A stretch of 64,000 nucleotides of DNA from Pachypanchax playfairii (lineage: Eukaryota > Chordata > Actinopteri > Cyprinodontiformes > Aplocheilidae): positions 1,747,718 through 1,811,717 of the forward strand of contig SSNP01000031.1 in the NCBI GenBank assembly GCA_006937955.1, read 5' to 3'. The notes beneath the pieces are model-generated. The model saw only the letters and a program-made list of their open reading frames with translations. It was not told where the DNA came from and ran no database searches. Positions 24,821 to 36,930 of the stretch are shown here, piece by piece. Both the position numbers and the translations under genes were made by a program. Each line of letters begins with the position of its first letter. The stretch's first letter is position 1.

Positions 24821-26147
24821 ATGGATACAGAGGAGAGAGAGGAAGGATCCCAAAAACAGACAATAAAAGCAGAGATAGAGGAAGATACAGCATCATGTCA
24901 TACCTGTGGGGTCTGTGGTCGGAGCTTCCCTCTCCTCAGCTCTCTGTCTCAGCACATGAGAAGACACACCCGGGAGAAGCCCTATAAATGTCCTTACTGT
25001 GAGCACAGAACTGCCCAGAAGGGCAGTCTGAAGGTTCACATTCGAAGCCATAAACTGGGCCTGCTCAGCCATAATCCCACCGACAAGGAGGTGCAAGGAG
25101 ATCAAGGGAAGAACGATGATACCAGAATACCTGAAATTTCAGAGACCATCAGCACATCCAACAAAGCTCATAATATCAATGGGAAGGTGAAGAAGAAAGG
25201 AACTAAGAAAAAAGCTAAGAGTACAGAAGGTGTGGAGGTTGGTGATGTGTCTGATTCTGGACCTTTTTCCTGCACTATCTGTGGTCAGGTTTTCCCTCAG
25301 GTGTTGCTCCTTAAATCCCACGTGAAGCGGCACCGTGGTTCCCAGGATCACGGGTGTCGCATTTGTGGAAGACGCTTCCGCCAAGCGTGGTTCCTCCAAA
25401 GTCACATGCGCATTCATCGGGTAAAAGCGCAGCTGTGTGGCAGTAAAAGCAACGAACCTCCTGCTACCATTAACGGGATTCCTCAGGACCCAGAATCACT
25501 GATAAATGAAGAGTGCCTCTATGAGCTGTGTGCTGGCTGTGGAAACTTCTTTTATGACAGAAAGACCTTGCGGATTCATGAAAAGCTACATAAATCAAAC
25601 CATGGCCATACCCAGAATCTAGCACATAAAGACTTTAAGATTTCTGATCTGAACATTGATAAGAAGTGTTTTTTGGAAATCCTGAACCTCACAAGTGCTG
25701 AACCCAAGAAAACACCTGAGAAAACTGTTCTGGGTGGACGAATCCCAGAGTTAGATCCTGTTTGTAGTTACCAAGCATGGCAGTTAGCCACAAGGGGACG
25801 GTTGGTGGAGGCCACAGAGAAATGCCTGGGATGGGAGGAGCGACTGGCTGACGCTGAGGTGGCGTATGACACAGAGAAAGGAGAGTACGTGCCCCTGAAG
25901 CCGGAGAAGAAGAGGAAGCAAATCGACACCTCAAACTCTAACATCAAGAAGAAGAAAGGAGATACGGGCCCAGATCACACATCGAACACTTTGGCTTACA
26001 GTAAAGGTGGAGACAAAAAGATCTGCCAGAAGGACCGTATTCTTTTGAATGGACTTGGTCATGCGTTTTATGAGGCACTACAGAAAAAGATGGTCAAAGA
26101 TGTTCCACATTCATCTAACCAGAACAAGAATAGCCAAGAGAAGGAAG
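24821..26147 (+). CDS. znf516: znf516 coding exon 1 (residues 1-442 plus one base)
   Basis: Encodes five C2H2 fingers and the SYQAWQLATRG region. It ends in GGAAG followed by GTGAGT. Reading through the donor would add 37 residues and stop at 26260, with no family-like content, so splicing at 26147 is preferred. The leftover G joins AT of the next exon to give Asp443. Confidence 0.9.
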
Positions 26148-29100
26148 GTGAGTTCAGAAACAACAGTTACAATATTCTCTGGAAAAAACCCTGTTCACAC
26201 CAAGGAAAGCGTTACACATTTAATTCAAGAAGTTATGAATATATGAAATTTGTGATGTAGCATTAAGTTAAACTCAGATGTGAAATTTTAAAACTTGGTA
26301 CACCCCAGGAATGTAAATTGTCATGATTTCATATATTGTTGTCATGATAAAGGGCGCCCTCTAGTGAAGTTCCAGTGAAATTGCAGGATTGATCACCGCA
26401 CTCATTGAGGTTTCCTCATCTAAAAATATTTGAAGGCAAACAAAGAGTTTAATTAATTTAAAATATAAAATGGGGTTTATTTATATCTTTAGAGCATCAT
26501 AACAGGCTCAGAGATGTATCTTTTTTTATCATTTATTTTTATTTCACTATCTCAGAGAAAATGTATATTCCAGTGACCTCTGACAAACATCATTCTTCAC
26601 ACTGCGTCTTCTGCTTTCACTTCCAGATAAGAAACCCTACGCCTGTGAGCACTGTGATTTCCACACCGTTGACTCCTCGCTGCTCAAGTCCCACCTGCAC
26701 AGTCAGCACCTGGGGACCTACAGCAAACACAGCACCACTGTGGATAATATTAGCAAAAGTGGTTCCAGGGGCTCAAGATACATGGACTACCTCAGAAGCA
26801 GGAGTTTGTTGCTCAGTCAGCCGTACTGGAATGCCTACACATACACTCCTAGTCAGGAATTTGCAGAGGAAGACAGAAAGACAGGAATGTTTAATGGTAG
26901 TGAGGTAAAAGAAGACGGGCACGTTGCTCCTGATACTGGGAGTCTACTCAATCTGTCTTCACCCTCTCTTACTGATGGAAACTGTGGCGCTAATTATCCA
27001 GTGAAAACAGAAGGACTGGTGCGACATCAGTGCCTGTATTGCTCCCACACTACCAACTACCCAGAGGTACTGTGGATCCATCAGCTTGTTGCACACAGAG
27101 TAAATGGCAACAGCTCTGTAGCACCCAAATGGGCACCCTGCATAAACACATTAAAAAGTTTCAAAGCTGGAGCTCCACAGTGGAGACGCACCGGGCCGCC
27201 CCCTTTCCTTGAAGGCAAGGATTGCCCAGCTTTACCCCCACCAAGGACACAACGCACACAGCCTCCAGGCTTCACAAACCACTGCAGCAGTGGCAAACAC
27301 TCAGCTTCTAGGAACCAGTCATGTATCCCAAAGTCCAAGCATCACCCAAAGGAGTCCCGTTCTTCAAATGGGACACAACCTACTGGAAAAGTCCATCCTC
27401 AGAAGAATTCAGGGGAACAGAAGCCAACAGTGGGTGGGGGAAGTAAAAGCTCCAGTGGCCGGCCTACGTTCTTAAAAAGTTCTGTGCACACCAAGAGTTT
27501 TGACGGCTTTACGCCTTCAAGCAGCCCCAAACTCCGGGGTGATAGAGTCGCTGTGGAGGGACTCTACCCACAGGAGGGTTTAGGTTTTATGTTGACAAGG
27601 CATCACAACGGGGCTTCTTCTAACCCTGCAGCAGACAGATCACACCCCCGTAGGCAGTCATGTGACTTTTCCTCAGGTCTTAAAGGCCCTGATCTCTGGG
27701 CAACTACCAACCTGTGGGGACTACATGGAGGTAAAGCGTACTCAGATCCGCTCCTTTTTGCTCAGGGACAGAGCGAATCAGCAGGAGAATTGCCAAAGGA
27801 CGTTGATATTTTTCATCTCTTGAAGAGTACCCGCGATCTGGCGGCTCTTTATCAGCACTGGGGATTTGTTGATCCTCGACTTGATTCACAAGGTATGGAG
27901 AACGTTTTCTTCAGTTTTCAACAGTAAGAGAAAGAACTAAATTGTACTTACAGCAAAATGGAAGACAAATAAAAGCTGAAATTTGTTTTAAAAGAATGCA
28001 TTATTATTATTGTGCACACTCATTCCCATTTATTATTACAGTAGTTATTGTTTATTCAGACAACTTTCCAAACCTTTAACATTTGAAAGCTGCTTATGGT
28101 TCAATTAATTGTGTTTCTATTCTGCAGCAATGTTCCAGTTAAATGGAAATGAAGTCCATTCCTCTTCTGAAGCTTCCAAACAAGTAGGTGTTACATGTTG
28201 TGTCTTTTGGCACTTTATAGGTTTAGATTATTAGACACGCCCATCTGTACTTTACCTATTTAACGGGATTTGTTCTTTCCTCAATAACCTGTTGTAGTTA
28301 AGGCTTCTGCCCTCTGGTGGAGAATCTAAGTACGGCAGATTCCAAGTGCTAATTTTATGATTAGGGATTTTTTATGATAGATATTCCAAATAATAAAGAT
28401 CATTATATTTTTAATAAGAATTTATTTTAAAGTAATCCCATCGTAAATCCTGTTTATTTATATAAATGGATTGATTTCACGTGTAATCAATTCATTTTAC
28501 TCTCACAGGTTTTATCAAGGCTGTTTTTACGAACTTAAACAAAATGATGCCACAAACTTGTGGATGAGTGTTCATGGTGATTATATGAGTAACACTTTAG
28601 TTCTTTAAATGAAATTCAGGCTAAAGTTGATCAGCTAAAATGCCAGGAGTCTTCTTTTTGTTTTTCTACTGCGGAAATACTTTGGAAACATCAACTCTCA
28701 CATATGTTGGAATTTTCACACATACACATTTAATCTGTATAAAAAAAAAAAAAACATCCAGCGCATTGAAGATTCATTACATGGTCAAATGACGTATTGC
28801 GTAACATGCAGATAATCCATAATAACTAATGACACTCACTGAAAGTCCGCTGTAGCATTCTAAGATGTTAGAACAGATTATTGAAATGATTTTAGTGGTG
28901 CAGACGATGCTACAATCAGCAGCGCAGACATCCGTCTCTGCCTCACATGTGTGTATAGATCATGTGTCTGCTGTCCTGTTTTATGTCCGAGTCCAGCCTG
29001 TCTTTCCTCCGCACGTGTCGGCGGCTGTCAGCTCTCACAACCCGGCTGCTTCTTCCTTCACTCTGTGTAACAGAGGCTGACAGGAAGGAGGCAAACAAAT

Positions 29101-29388
29101 AATAAAAAGACATGGTCGTCCCCCCTCAGGGTAAAACTCTCGCAGCATCTCCATATGTTGTGTCAGTTAGGCCTGTCAGTTAGTCAGCTCTACCTTCATC
29201 ACACCTTTGCTTTCTCCTCTTCCCCCTCAAACAAACCCGTGAGATTAAATTACACATTTTTTAAAGCCTAACTGAGTTTTAGTAACTAAATACTCAGACT
29301 ATAGGGGAGACTAAAGGATTGTTGTTTGTTTCTGCAGATGAACATCCAGTCTGCTTCATCTTCAGGGTCTCTCCATAAAGGAACGTAA
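24821..29388 (+). CDS. znf516: Zinc finger protein 516 (znf516), four coding exons, 899 aa
   Basis: Nuclear C2H2 zinc-finger regulator. The mammalian protein works with PRDM16 in the brown-fat programme and is found in CtBP/CoREST-type repressor complexes. Exons: 24821-26147, 26627-27892, 28128-28183 and 29338-29388; the junctions are phase 1, 1 and 0 and all have GT-AG ends. Fingers (Cys/Cys/His/His): 29/32/45/49, 57/60/73/77, 151/154/167/171, 179/182/195/199, 237/240/253/257, 449/452/465/470 and 578/581/594/599. Between fingers lie segments typical of ZNF516: the DHGC-ICGRRF linker, ELDPV-SYQAWQLATRG near 310-326, a basic stretch 362-379 that may be a nuclear localisation signal, YPEVLWIH, RTGPPP, and near the end DLAALYQHWG. 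The last residues, KGT, match the human C-terminus as I remember it. The start has G at -3 and +4. The protein is about 260 residues shorter than human (1163). A diverged teleost paralogue is possible. Confidence 0.9.
26148..26626 (+). other. znf516 intron 2
   Basis: A 479-bp GT-AG intron. It holds a CTCF-like word at 26354-26366 (minus orientation, GCGCCCTCTAGTG on the plus strand) and nothing else of note. Confidence 0.7.
26627..27892 (+). CDS. znf516: znf516 coding exon 2 (residues 443-864 plus one base)
   Basis: Begins after a CTTCCAG acceptor with DKKPYACEHC, the start of finger six. It includes finger seven and a long Pro/Ser/Lys-rich, probably disordered region, then the LYQHWG motif. 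It ends at CAAG before GTATGG. The reading frame runs open for another 11 codons into the intron, so intron retention would give a slightly longer alternative end. Confidence 0.9.
28128..28183 (+). CDS. znf516: znf516 coding exon 3 (19 codons)
   Basis: A small exon between a TTCTGCAG acceptor and a GTAGGT donor. It encodes residues 865-883, including NEVHSSSEASKQ, which aligns with the segment just before the C-terminus of human ZNF516. Phase 1 in, phase 0 out. Read-through would stop at 28232-28234 after 16 further unrelated residues. Confidence 0.75.
28184..29337 (+). other. znf516 intron 4 (between exons 3 and 4)
   Basis: A GT-AG intron of 1154 bp. It contains a second copy of a short dispersed sequence around 28290-28360 that resembles 5140-5210, with a CTCF-like word at 28309-28320, and a poly-A run at about 28740. 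No zinc-finger exon was found in it. Confidence 0.6.
29338..29388 (+). CDS. znf516: znf516 terminal coding exon (16 codons and stop)
   Basis: After a pyrimidine-rich acceptor (TTGTTTCTGCAG) the exon encodes a short Ser-rich tail ending SLHKGT, then TAA. The human protein also ends in KGT about twenty residues after the KQ that closes the previous exon. The phase (0) fits. It begins with an in-frame ATG, but that is internal to the protein. Confidence 0.75.
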   Translation: MNIQSASSSGSLHKGT

Positions 29389-29680
29389 GGAAACACTTTG
29401 TTCCTTTTTGTCCCAGCTGGCAAATTCCAAACTGCACTACAAAGAAACCTGCTGATCTTTCAAGGAACCAGCCTGGACAATGCACAATATATGCAAAGCA
29501 AAGATGGAGATGGAGTTTTATTATTTTGTTGTTTAATTTGAAGTGTTTAAGCATGTTTTTTTGTTAACAAAAGTCGATATGTTAGCGAATACATCATATG
29601 TGTTTTCATATACTTTACGGGAACGACTGTACAATATTTAAAGCGTGTTTTAAGCATGCTCCAGTTCAGGTGGAAATAAA
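29389..29680 (+). terminator. znf516: znf516 3' UTR and first candidate poly(A) signal
   Basis: The first AATAAA after the stop codon is at 29675-29680, giving a 3' UTR of about 300 bases if used. Mammalian ZNF516 has a much longer 3' UTR, so later signals may also serve. Confidence 0.4.
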
Positions 29681-29935
29681 ATGTGAAGCTGAAGTTCCTC
29701 TCTGGAGTGAAATCCATCAAAACAACACGCAAATAATTAACCTCACAATTAATGAAGCCGGTAAAACTTTCAGGAATACGTGAAAATACAAAACATGTTT
29801 TTACTTGCTGTACATTTTTGTAACATTTGACTTTGTTGTTTATTTACTTCTAAATTGTCTTATTTTCTTTATTTTATTTTTATTATTAATATTAACTTTG
29901 GTTAAATCTGTTAGTGTTGACGTGATAGTAACCTT

Positions 29936-30500
29936 GCGCTACAGGATGGATTCTCGCGAGATTTGGAGTTTTCCAAACCCACAAAAATCCGTCTTGTACC
30001 GCTCCATTGAAAACCGTCTATTTCGGTCCAAAAAAAAGTTCAGACCAATCATGTGTTAGCATTGTGCTTTGGGGCGGGTGTTCAGGTATGATTGGCAGCA
30101 AGTGCCCAGGCAGACAAAGCAAAACAAACATGGCTGTGTTGGTGGATGTACGCATAAAAGTGGATATTTAATCTGTTTTAGGAGAACTAGAGACAATTTC
30201 TTCATTGAAAAATGAGCAAAGGTAAGAACTTTGTGCATTTCTTGATAGTAAAGATGTGTTTTGCTTTTCTTAGTGGTAACAATGTGTGTGTTTTTCTCCA
30301 AAATGGATTTGCAAGAGCTTGATTTACTGTGATTGACTAAAGACAAGTCATCAAAGGCAGACACTTGCTGGCTCGTCCTCCAATCAGTTTAAAATATTAT
30401 ATCTGATGTCCCTCCCTTTTATGGACGTTTCAAATGGAGCGGTTCCAGATGTATGTGTGTCCCCAACTCGACACGAGGTGGGGACACAGATAGATCTGGC
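29936..30500. repeat. Dispersed repeat with inverted internal motif
   Basis: The words ACCGCTCCATTGAAAACCGT (from 29998) and ACGTTTCAAATGGAGCGGT (from 30425) are near inverted copies, about 400 bases apart, and the right side ends in a GGCAGAGCCAGGTTA motif that I recognise from abundant fish repeats. Exact ends and class are not resolved. Confidence 0.4.
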
Positions 30501-33500
30501 AGAGCCAGGTTAACATGATAGACCTTTTTCCACAGAAACTGGAAACACAAGCACGAGGGGTGAACAGTGGGTTTTTAACTCTTATTGAAACGCTAGTTGC
30601 AAAATTGGATGGATTTTAAAATTTTATAAATTTTCATTATCTTAACGTTTCACAGTTTTAACGGCAAATTCTACTGTTGTTTTCACAAATACTATCAGCA
30701 GCGCCAGACGATGCCAAAGTGAGCTTCAAATTCTCTCATCTGATTCGAGATTTGGACAATTTTTTTATAATGTGGATCATCTTTTATATACTCAAATTCA
30801 GAAACTACAATACTTGATGGTTCTGAAGTTAAAAATTCAGTGGCAACACCTTTAGTGAAACGACAAATCAAAGGTGAGAATCGGAAGCTAACTTTAGGGT
30901 TGGGGCGCTCTTAAGCAGGAATATTATAATAAATGCTTGGTCATGAAATACAAAATGAAGAGGTTGTATAATGGTTCATAAACATCATTAGTTTATAATC
31001 ACTTTAATATTTTCTAGATTAGAGCTGTTTTAAGACAGAAGCGATTCACTATGTGACCGTTGAACCGTTAGCGTTAGCCGCTCATCATTCAGTATAAAAT
31101 TATTTCTCCAAAGTGGTTTCAGTATACTTTGATTAAAAAGGTTCCTTTTATACGTTTAATTTTATATTTCTAGTAGAAAACAGATAATTTACTTTATTTG
31201 TTCTGGTTAAAAGAGAATGTATTTCACATACTTAAACAAGACAATTTATTCAATCTTATAGGTAAAAACTTCCATGTAGTCTTGGATTTATTTATTTATT
31301 TTTCATTGTGCTATTTTAGCAATTCAAATATCCGGCAACCGTGACCTACGGATGTTTGACTACCCAGCCTCGTCTAATTCCTGTGTGAAAAAGTTCTATG
31401 AAATTTACAGATAAATTAGACTCACTTTAGTTTTAATCGTCATATTTTTTTAGTTAATTACCAGTTTTTCTTCTAAATTAAGTGTAAATGATTATAGTTT
31501 AGTTGTTTAATGAAAGGAAAGTCCTGTTCACATTTAGAGCAACATTTTTTTTTTACTAAAAATTTTTTTTTAAATGATGTCTTTAAGTTTTATTGTTTTC
31601 AATCTTGACTCACAACACAGAAATATGAGCATCACTATATAATCTTCACTACTACAGATACTTATTGAAAGAATTTTATTTTCTCCATTTTTGGAAATGT
31701 CTTTATCCACATTAATCTAGCTGTTAAACTGTAATATCCACATCCCGCCACTAGGTGGCGAGAATGATCATTTTTACCTAAAGTACTGAGGCATTTATCG
31801 TTGTTTCCATTTCTGTACAGGAAGCGAGAAGCAGAAAAACAAACTCAGATTTGTCCATCAACAAATATAAGACACTAAAATATTAGCTTCTAAAGATCTA
31901 ACGTTTTCCTCACCAAAAACTCAGTATATATAGACATGAGGCGCAAACGCAGCAGGAAATACACAGTTTAGAAAATGGTGGTGTGGATAGAGTTCCAAAG
32001 ATTTCCCTGAGCTCCTTTAAAATATTACACAGTTTAAAAAACATACAATAGCAACTGAGAATTATTTGTGTTTTGATTTGTTTGGGCCATCCTGAAACGT
32101 TTGTATCATAAAAGACAAAATAAATTGGTGCCCGTCATGTTGCCAGCATAAAACAAAGTGCCCTGCTTTATGAACCCAGATTTCAATTGTAAATGAACAA
32201 GTGTTCCTGTTTCTAAATCTGCGTAACTATTTCATGCTGTGATGTTTATAGAAGTAGAAACAGTAGTGAGGGATCCTCACACACACCTGCAGGCTCCACT
32301 GATCACCAAAAAGTGTCACCTGATTCTCCATCTGTTTTCATGTGTTTCCCGTTTGCAGATTTGTTTGGTATGTTTACATTTTAGCTTCTCTTCTTCAGCA
32401 CGTTCCTCTCCTGTAGAGAATTAGTCTATGCATCGACAGGAAGCCATAAATGTGGAAAAAAACAGGAAGTAAACGTTTACTTTGGATTTTTGAGATATAA
32501 AAAAAATGGTAAATGATAGTTTTATTTAATTGTTGTTTTTTTGTGTGTGTTTTCTAAGAGTGGAATTAAAGCACTCGTAAGTACTTGATGTTTGTAGTTG
32601 GACAGTAGTTTTTTTTTGTTTTTTAAAGGAGTTTTTAGCAGTACAGTTGAGGTCAGACAGGTGTCGATGAACCTGTAATGATATTTCTGCAGCAGCTGCT
32701 TGAGAAGATGCAGCTGGACAGTTTGATATGAGATCTTCATGCAAACTTTGACGTTCTATGAGAACCTCAAACGTGACATTAAATTCCTTTGACTACGTGA
32801 ACGTGTCATCGTTGATGATTGTTTAAGAATTTCTCATTTTACCAGGTTTGTCTGACTGTAAATTTATCCAAATAAAGTTGATTATTGATTTCTATAAAAT
32901 ACGTCTTTATTTTGTTATGAATGGTGTAAAGGAATTGAAAAAATATTGGGGGGGGTACCACATACACTAATCTCAAGGAAATTGGGAAGAAACTCGCCAG
33001 TATTCTTTGAGGCTTTTGCAGGCCGAACAGGTAACGTAATACAAACGGATCTAAAGAACATTACAGAGCTAATGAATTCATTAAAACTGCTGAAGTATCA
33101 CAGAAGTTTTAAATTAGTTGTTCCTAAATTTCATCAGTTTTTACCCATTTCATCATGTGATACTTCAGGTCGTTGCAAATTAGTTTAGGATTCACATTAA
33201 TTCGTATTTTATTCACATCTCTGTAGCTTTTATAAATAAAGTAAATTTCATGAAAGTAAAATATATATATAGATATATCTATCTGTATATTTATATATAT
33301 ATATAATCAGATGACTTTATTTCAGCGGCCTTATTATGCACAACTTAATCAAAGGTGGTAATTGCTTGAGAATCTCGTTAAGAGTCTCTCTGTTCTTCAT
33401 GTAACAGTTTGTACCATCCACAGGTGAATAAATCTAATTAAGAATTTGGTTTATTTAAAAAAATTCTCCTTAAAAAATCCAGATCAGATAAATCTTCATC

Positions 33501-36500
33501 ATTTAATTCTGTTGTTTGATTTAGATATTAAATTATCGTTTTGCTTTATTGCTATTTAATTACTTAGATTAAAGGAATGATTTCAATCATGATGGTATTA
33601 AAGCAATAAACATGAGGCTTGTTGTAGTTTATTTTAACCTGCAGGTGGCGTACAGCATCCATAAATGAAGGAATAATGAAATGGTTCTGTTCAGATTTCA
33701 CTTTCTGTTTAATATTTAACTCAATTTTGTTAATTCTATATCAGACCGTATGATCATCCCTTTTTTATTTTGGGGAACACTAACCTTTAAACTCATTCTA
33801 AAGTTCATTGTTAAGCATGTTTTAATCAAATATCCACAACTTCTGTCCAAAATTATCATTATATTGAGTTTTTTACCTATAAGTTTCAATAATTGAATTA
33901 AATTACATCTAGATAAGTTAAAATAGTCGAACATCTGGTGGTTAAAGCTCGTGTAAGGCTGCACTTGCAGTAAGGACACTCACGAGACATGAGCACTTGT
34001 ACATGACATGTGTGTCTGTGCACACACTGGTGCGCCTGCTTGTCCTTGTCACAGTGTGTTTGTCAGTGACTCGTGTTATATCTCGGTGCAGTGACAGCAT
34101 CAGTTTTGGTTGCCTGTGAGACATCAGAGATCATGTTTGCCGAGCCACCAGCAAAAGGGCTGCGAGTCGGTGCTGGCCACCGGGTTCTGGGAGTAGATAA
34201 TGTCAGGCGACTCGGAGCAGGAGGATCGCAGCGGCATATGCTGTCTGACAGGGAACCGCCTGGATGTCGTCGAGCAGAGAGCGGAGATGGTTTGGTGGCT
34301 GATGGGAGTGACAGCTGTTGGGATCAGTTTTCTCTGTGTGTGTCCTTTAGACAGTCAGTTCCAGACCTCACAGGGAGGTTTTTTCACTGAGAGGTTGTCT
34401 ATTTTTTCTTTTATTTTTCTCATTGGATGAGTCAGAACTTCCAGAACAGAAGGGTTCTTTGTAAAGGTTATGAACAAATAATACCTGCTGGTAGATTTGT
34501 GAACAACTTCAGTTTGGAGAAATTACATTTGACGAGGATTCTGTGATTTTTGGCTAATAAAAGGGCTTCTGTTGCAGCCTGGGTCACTTCTTGCACAATA
34601 ATTTTACTGGAATAGCAGATTTATTACACAGCAATTACATACATTGCATACATGTTTTTAAATATTAAAGATGATTTAAAATGACAGCAATCCAGTATAG
34701 CCTGGCTGAGACTGGCTGTTAGCTCATCAATCCAGTTAGGTCTCATCTCTACTTATCCAAAGAGCTACTGTACGTATAATACGTGGCATTATTTGTTTAT
34801 AACCCTTCTATAAAACTCCACATCTAAAGATCTGAACTATCACTTCAAAATAAAAGTTTTCAGTCTTGTTTGACAGATTTCATGAGGGATTTTTACTTGT
34901 CGCTGCTGTAAATTTGGCCAAATTTGCTTCTAAAACAGGATTTAAAATCAGGTCAAAGCTTTACGATTTATTGCAGAGTCTCAGTTTTAGACTATTATAG
35001 GAAAAATAGCTAATAACAGGTCGGCAATCCATCCCATCAGGCCCATCGAGTGACTGAAAATTCTGTTTCTGATTGTTAGCGACTAGCTTTGAAGTTGCAA
35101 AGTTTAAATGTGATGTAATTCCCTCAATCTTCAAATCTAAAATTCCTTTTGTGGCTCGTTTTCAATTGAAACAGTTTAATATTTCCTAGTTTCATATTAA
35201 GCCTAAAAGAAAACGTTCATTCATCGAAATCCAGTTTCAGTTTAAATAATAAGCCTGTTGTTAGCTCTGAGGCCTGTTTGAGCAGAAGCACCTTTGATTT
35301 CTCGATGTTTCCTCTTCAAGAGAGTCCTTGAAGGCATCTTTATTTCATGTAGCAACAATCCGCCACACAGGAGGCCCGCAGGAAACAAACTGTCATGGCG
35401 CACATGCTTATCATTAGGGAATTAGCTGCTGTTTCAGTCTCACGCTATTGTCATGAAACATGTGTTTAAAGAGCAAAAAACTGTCCGCGTTTCAGTCCCG
35501 GAAGAGACGAGCAGGAAGAAGAAGGTATATCCATCAGATTAACACACAGTAATGTCTTCCTGCTCTGGCCTCCAGCATCAGTAATTTGTCAATGCAAAGC
35601 TAATAGCATCAATATGAATCTAACTAAAAATCAATATTTCATTATCTAATTGTTCGTGGGAATGAAGAAGGATGATTGTAGGGAGACGGAGTTGGGGAGC
35701 ATCTGGAGTTCAGGCAGACATCTGGAGGACAAACCGCAGCCGTAACTGCTCTCTGTAACACAAATCCAGGACATTCAGGAAGAAAATCACCACATAAATA
35801 CTTCAAAATATCAGATACAAATGCAGAAAGATTAAAAAATCTTCATACCAATGTAGCGTTGTGCTGTAAACTCACTGAGGCAACAATTTCACTCTCATGA
35901 TGTGAAATCAGCTCAGATGCTTTACAAAGCTCCATTTTGTTTTTAAAATGGGACGTGTCCCCCCCAAAAAAGGGTCTCTTTTGTTTTTACACCTCATCTG
36001 GAGAAAAGTTGACACGGCGCCACATCGGTTGTTTGTTAAAGGTCTTTAAAGATACGGCAGTGGGACTCAAACAGCACGAGAACTGCCTGCTTTAAACAGA
36101 ATTGAAAGATATTTGCTCTGTCGAAAGATTCCCTCGTGCGCCAACACTTTTAAATGCTTTGTAATTTATGAAATGGATATTTACAGGCTTTGAATCTGAA
36201 GCTCGAAGTGGGAAGAGGGGTTTCGGTTTAATTGCTGTAGAGCAAAGTACGTGCCAACGCTCAGGAACTGGAAGGAAGCCAGACCCCCTCTGCTGTCAGG
36301 CACTAATAACACATCACGGCGACAGAGACGGGCCTCCTCTTTACCTTGCTGTATTGATCTTCCATCTCACCGTTAATAGTCCTGTTAAACACCAGCTCTC
36401 AGCTCAACTGTATCCAAGCCCACTTAACAATGAAATTCTCCCTCAGCTCGCCTTTTAAAACGTCTCACAGAGGCAGCGGAAACTGCTGGCTTTAGTTTCA

Positions 36501-36819
36501 CATGTAAAACCACAGAACATAACCTTAACGTTTCGTCTTGTCTCTAAAACGAGCTCCAGAGAATCAGCTGATTTTCAAAATAAAGCAACAGAATGATGAG
36601 CTGCTCAAACACGGAGCTGCCAGTCATCTTCCCATCTCCGTGTTTATCAGGAGAACACCTGGTATAATGTAATGTTTACCTGCTGGAGCCAAATCCAACA
36701 TGTTTATTTAAAACACGATGAATCAAACTAAATCCCTTCAACTATTGTTTGGGTCTCAACGTCCACGTGGACGAGTGGATGTCTCAACCATTCACTGCCG
36801 TTTTGCCTCAAATTTTATT
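30501..36819. other. Gene-free region downstream of znf516
   Basis: No exon recognised. It includes a canonical CTCF-like word at 31748-31759 (CCACTAGGTGGC, plus orientation) and a (TA)n tract at 33262-33305. From about 36040 to 36480 the sequence is balanced, low in simple repeats and rich in words such as TTTAATTG and CTAATAA, like a conserved non-coding element. Confidence 0.4.
33262..33305. repeat. TA-rich microsatellite
   Basis: Imperfect (TA)n with GATA/TATC interruptions, seen directly. Confidence 0.8.
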
Positions 36820-36930
36820 TATTTTTGTTTTGTTTTGTTTTGTTTATTTTAATTTATTTTATTTTATTTTATTTTATTTTATTTTATTTTATTTTATTTT
36901 ATTTTATTTTATTTTATTTTATTTTATTTA
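36820..36930. repeat. TTTTG/TTTTA pentanucleotide microsatellite
   Basis: About four TTTTG units are followed by some fifteen TTTTA units. The two-phase structure suggests a point change in one unit that then spread. Confidence 0.95.

Noticed and set aside
24492..25417. Minus-strand open frames over znf516 exon 1
   Set aside because: Antisense shadows, with no family similarity.
32641..32665. TACAGTTGAGGTCAG, similar to the end of another Tc1 family
   Set aside because: The match stops after about 15 bases and no partner inverted repeat was found.
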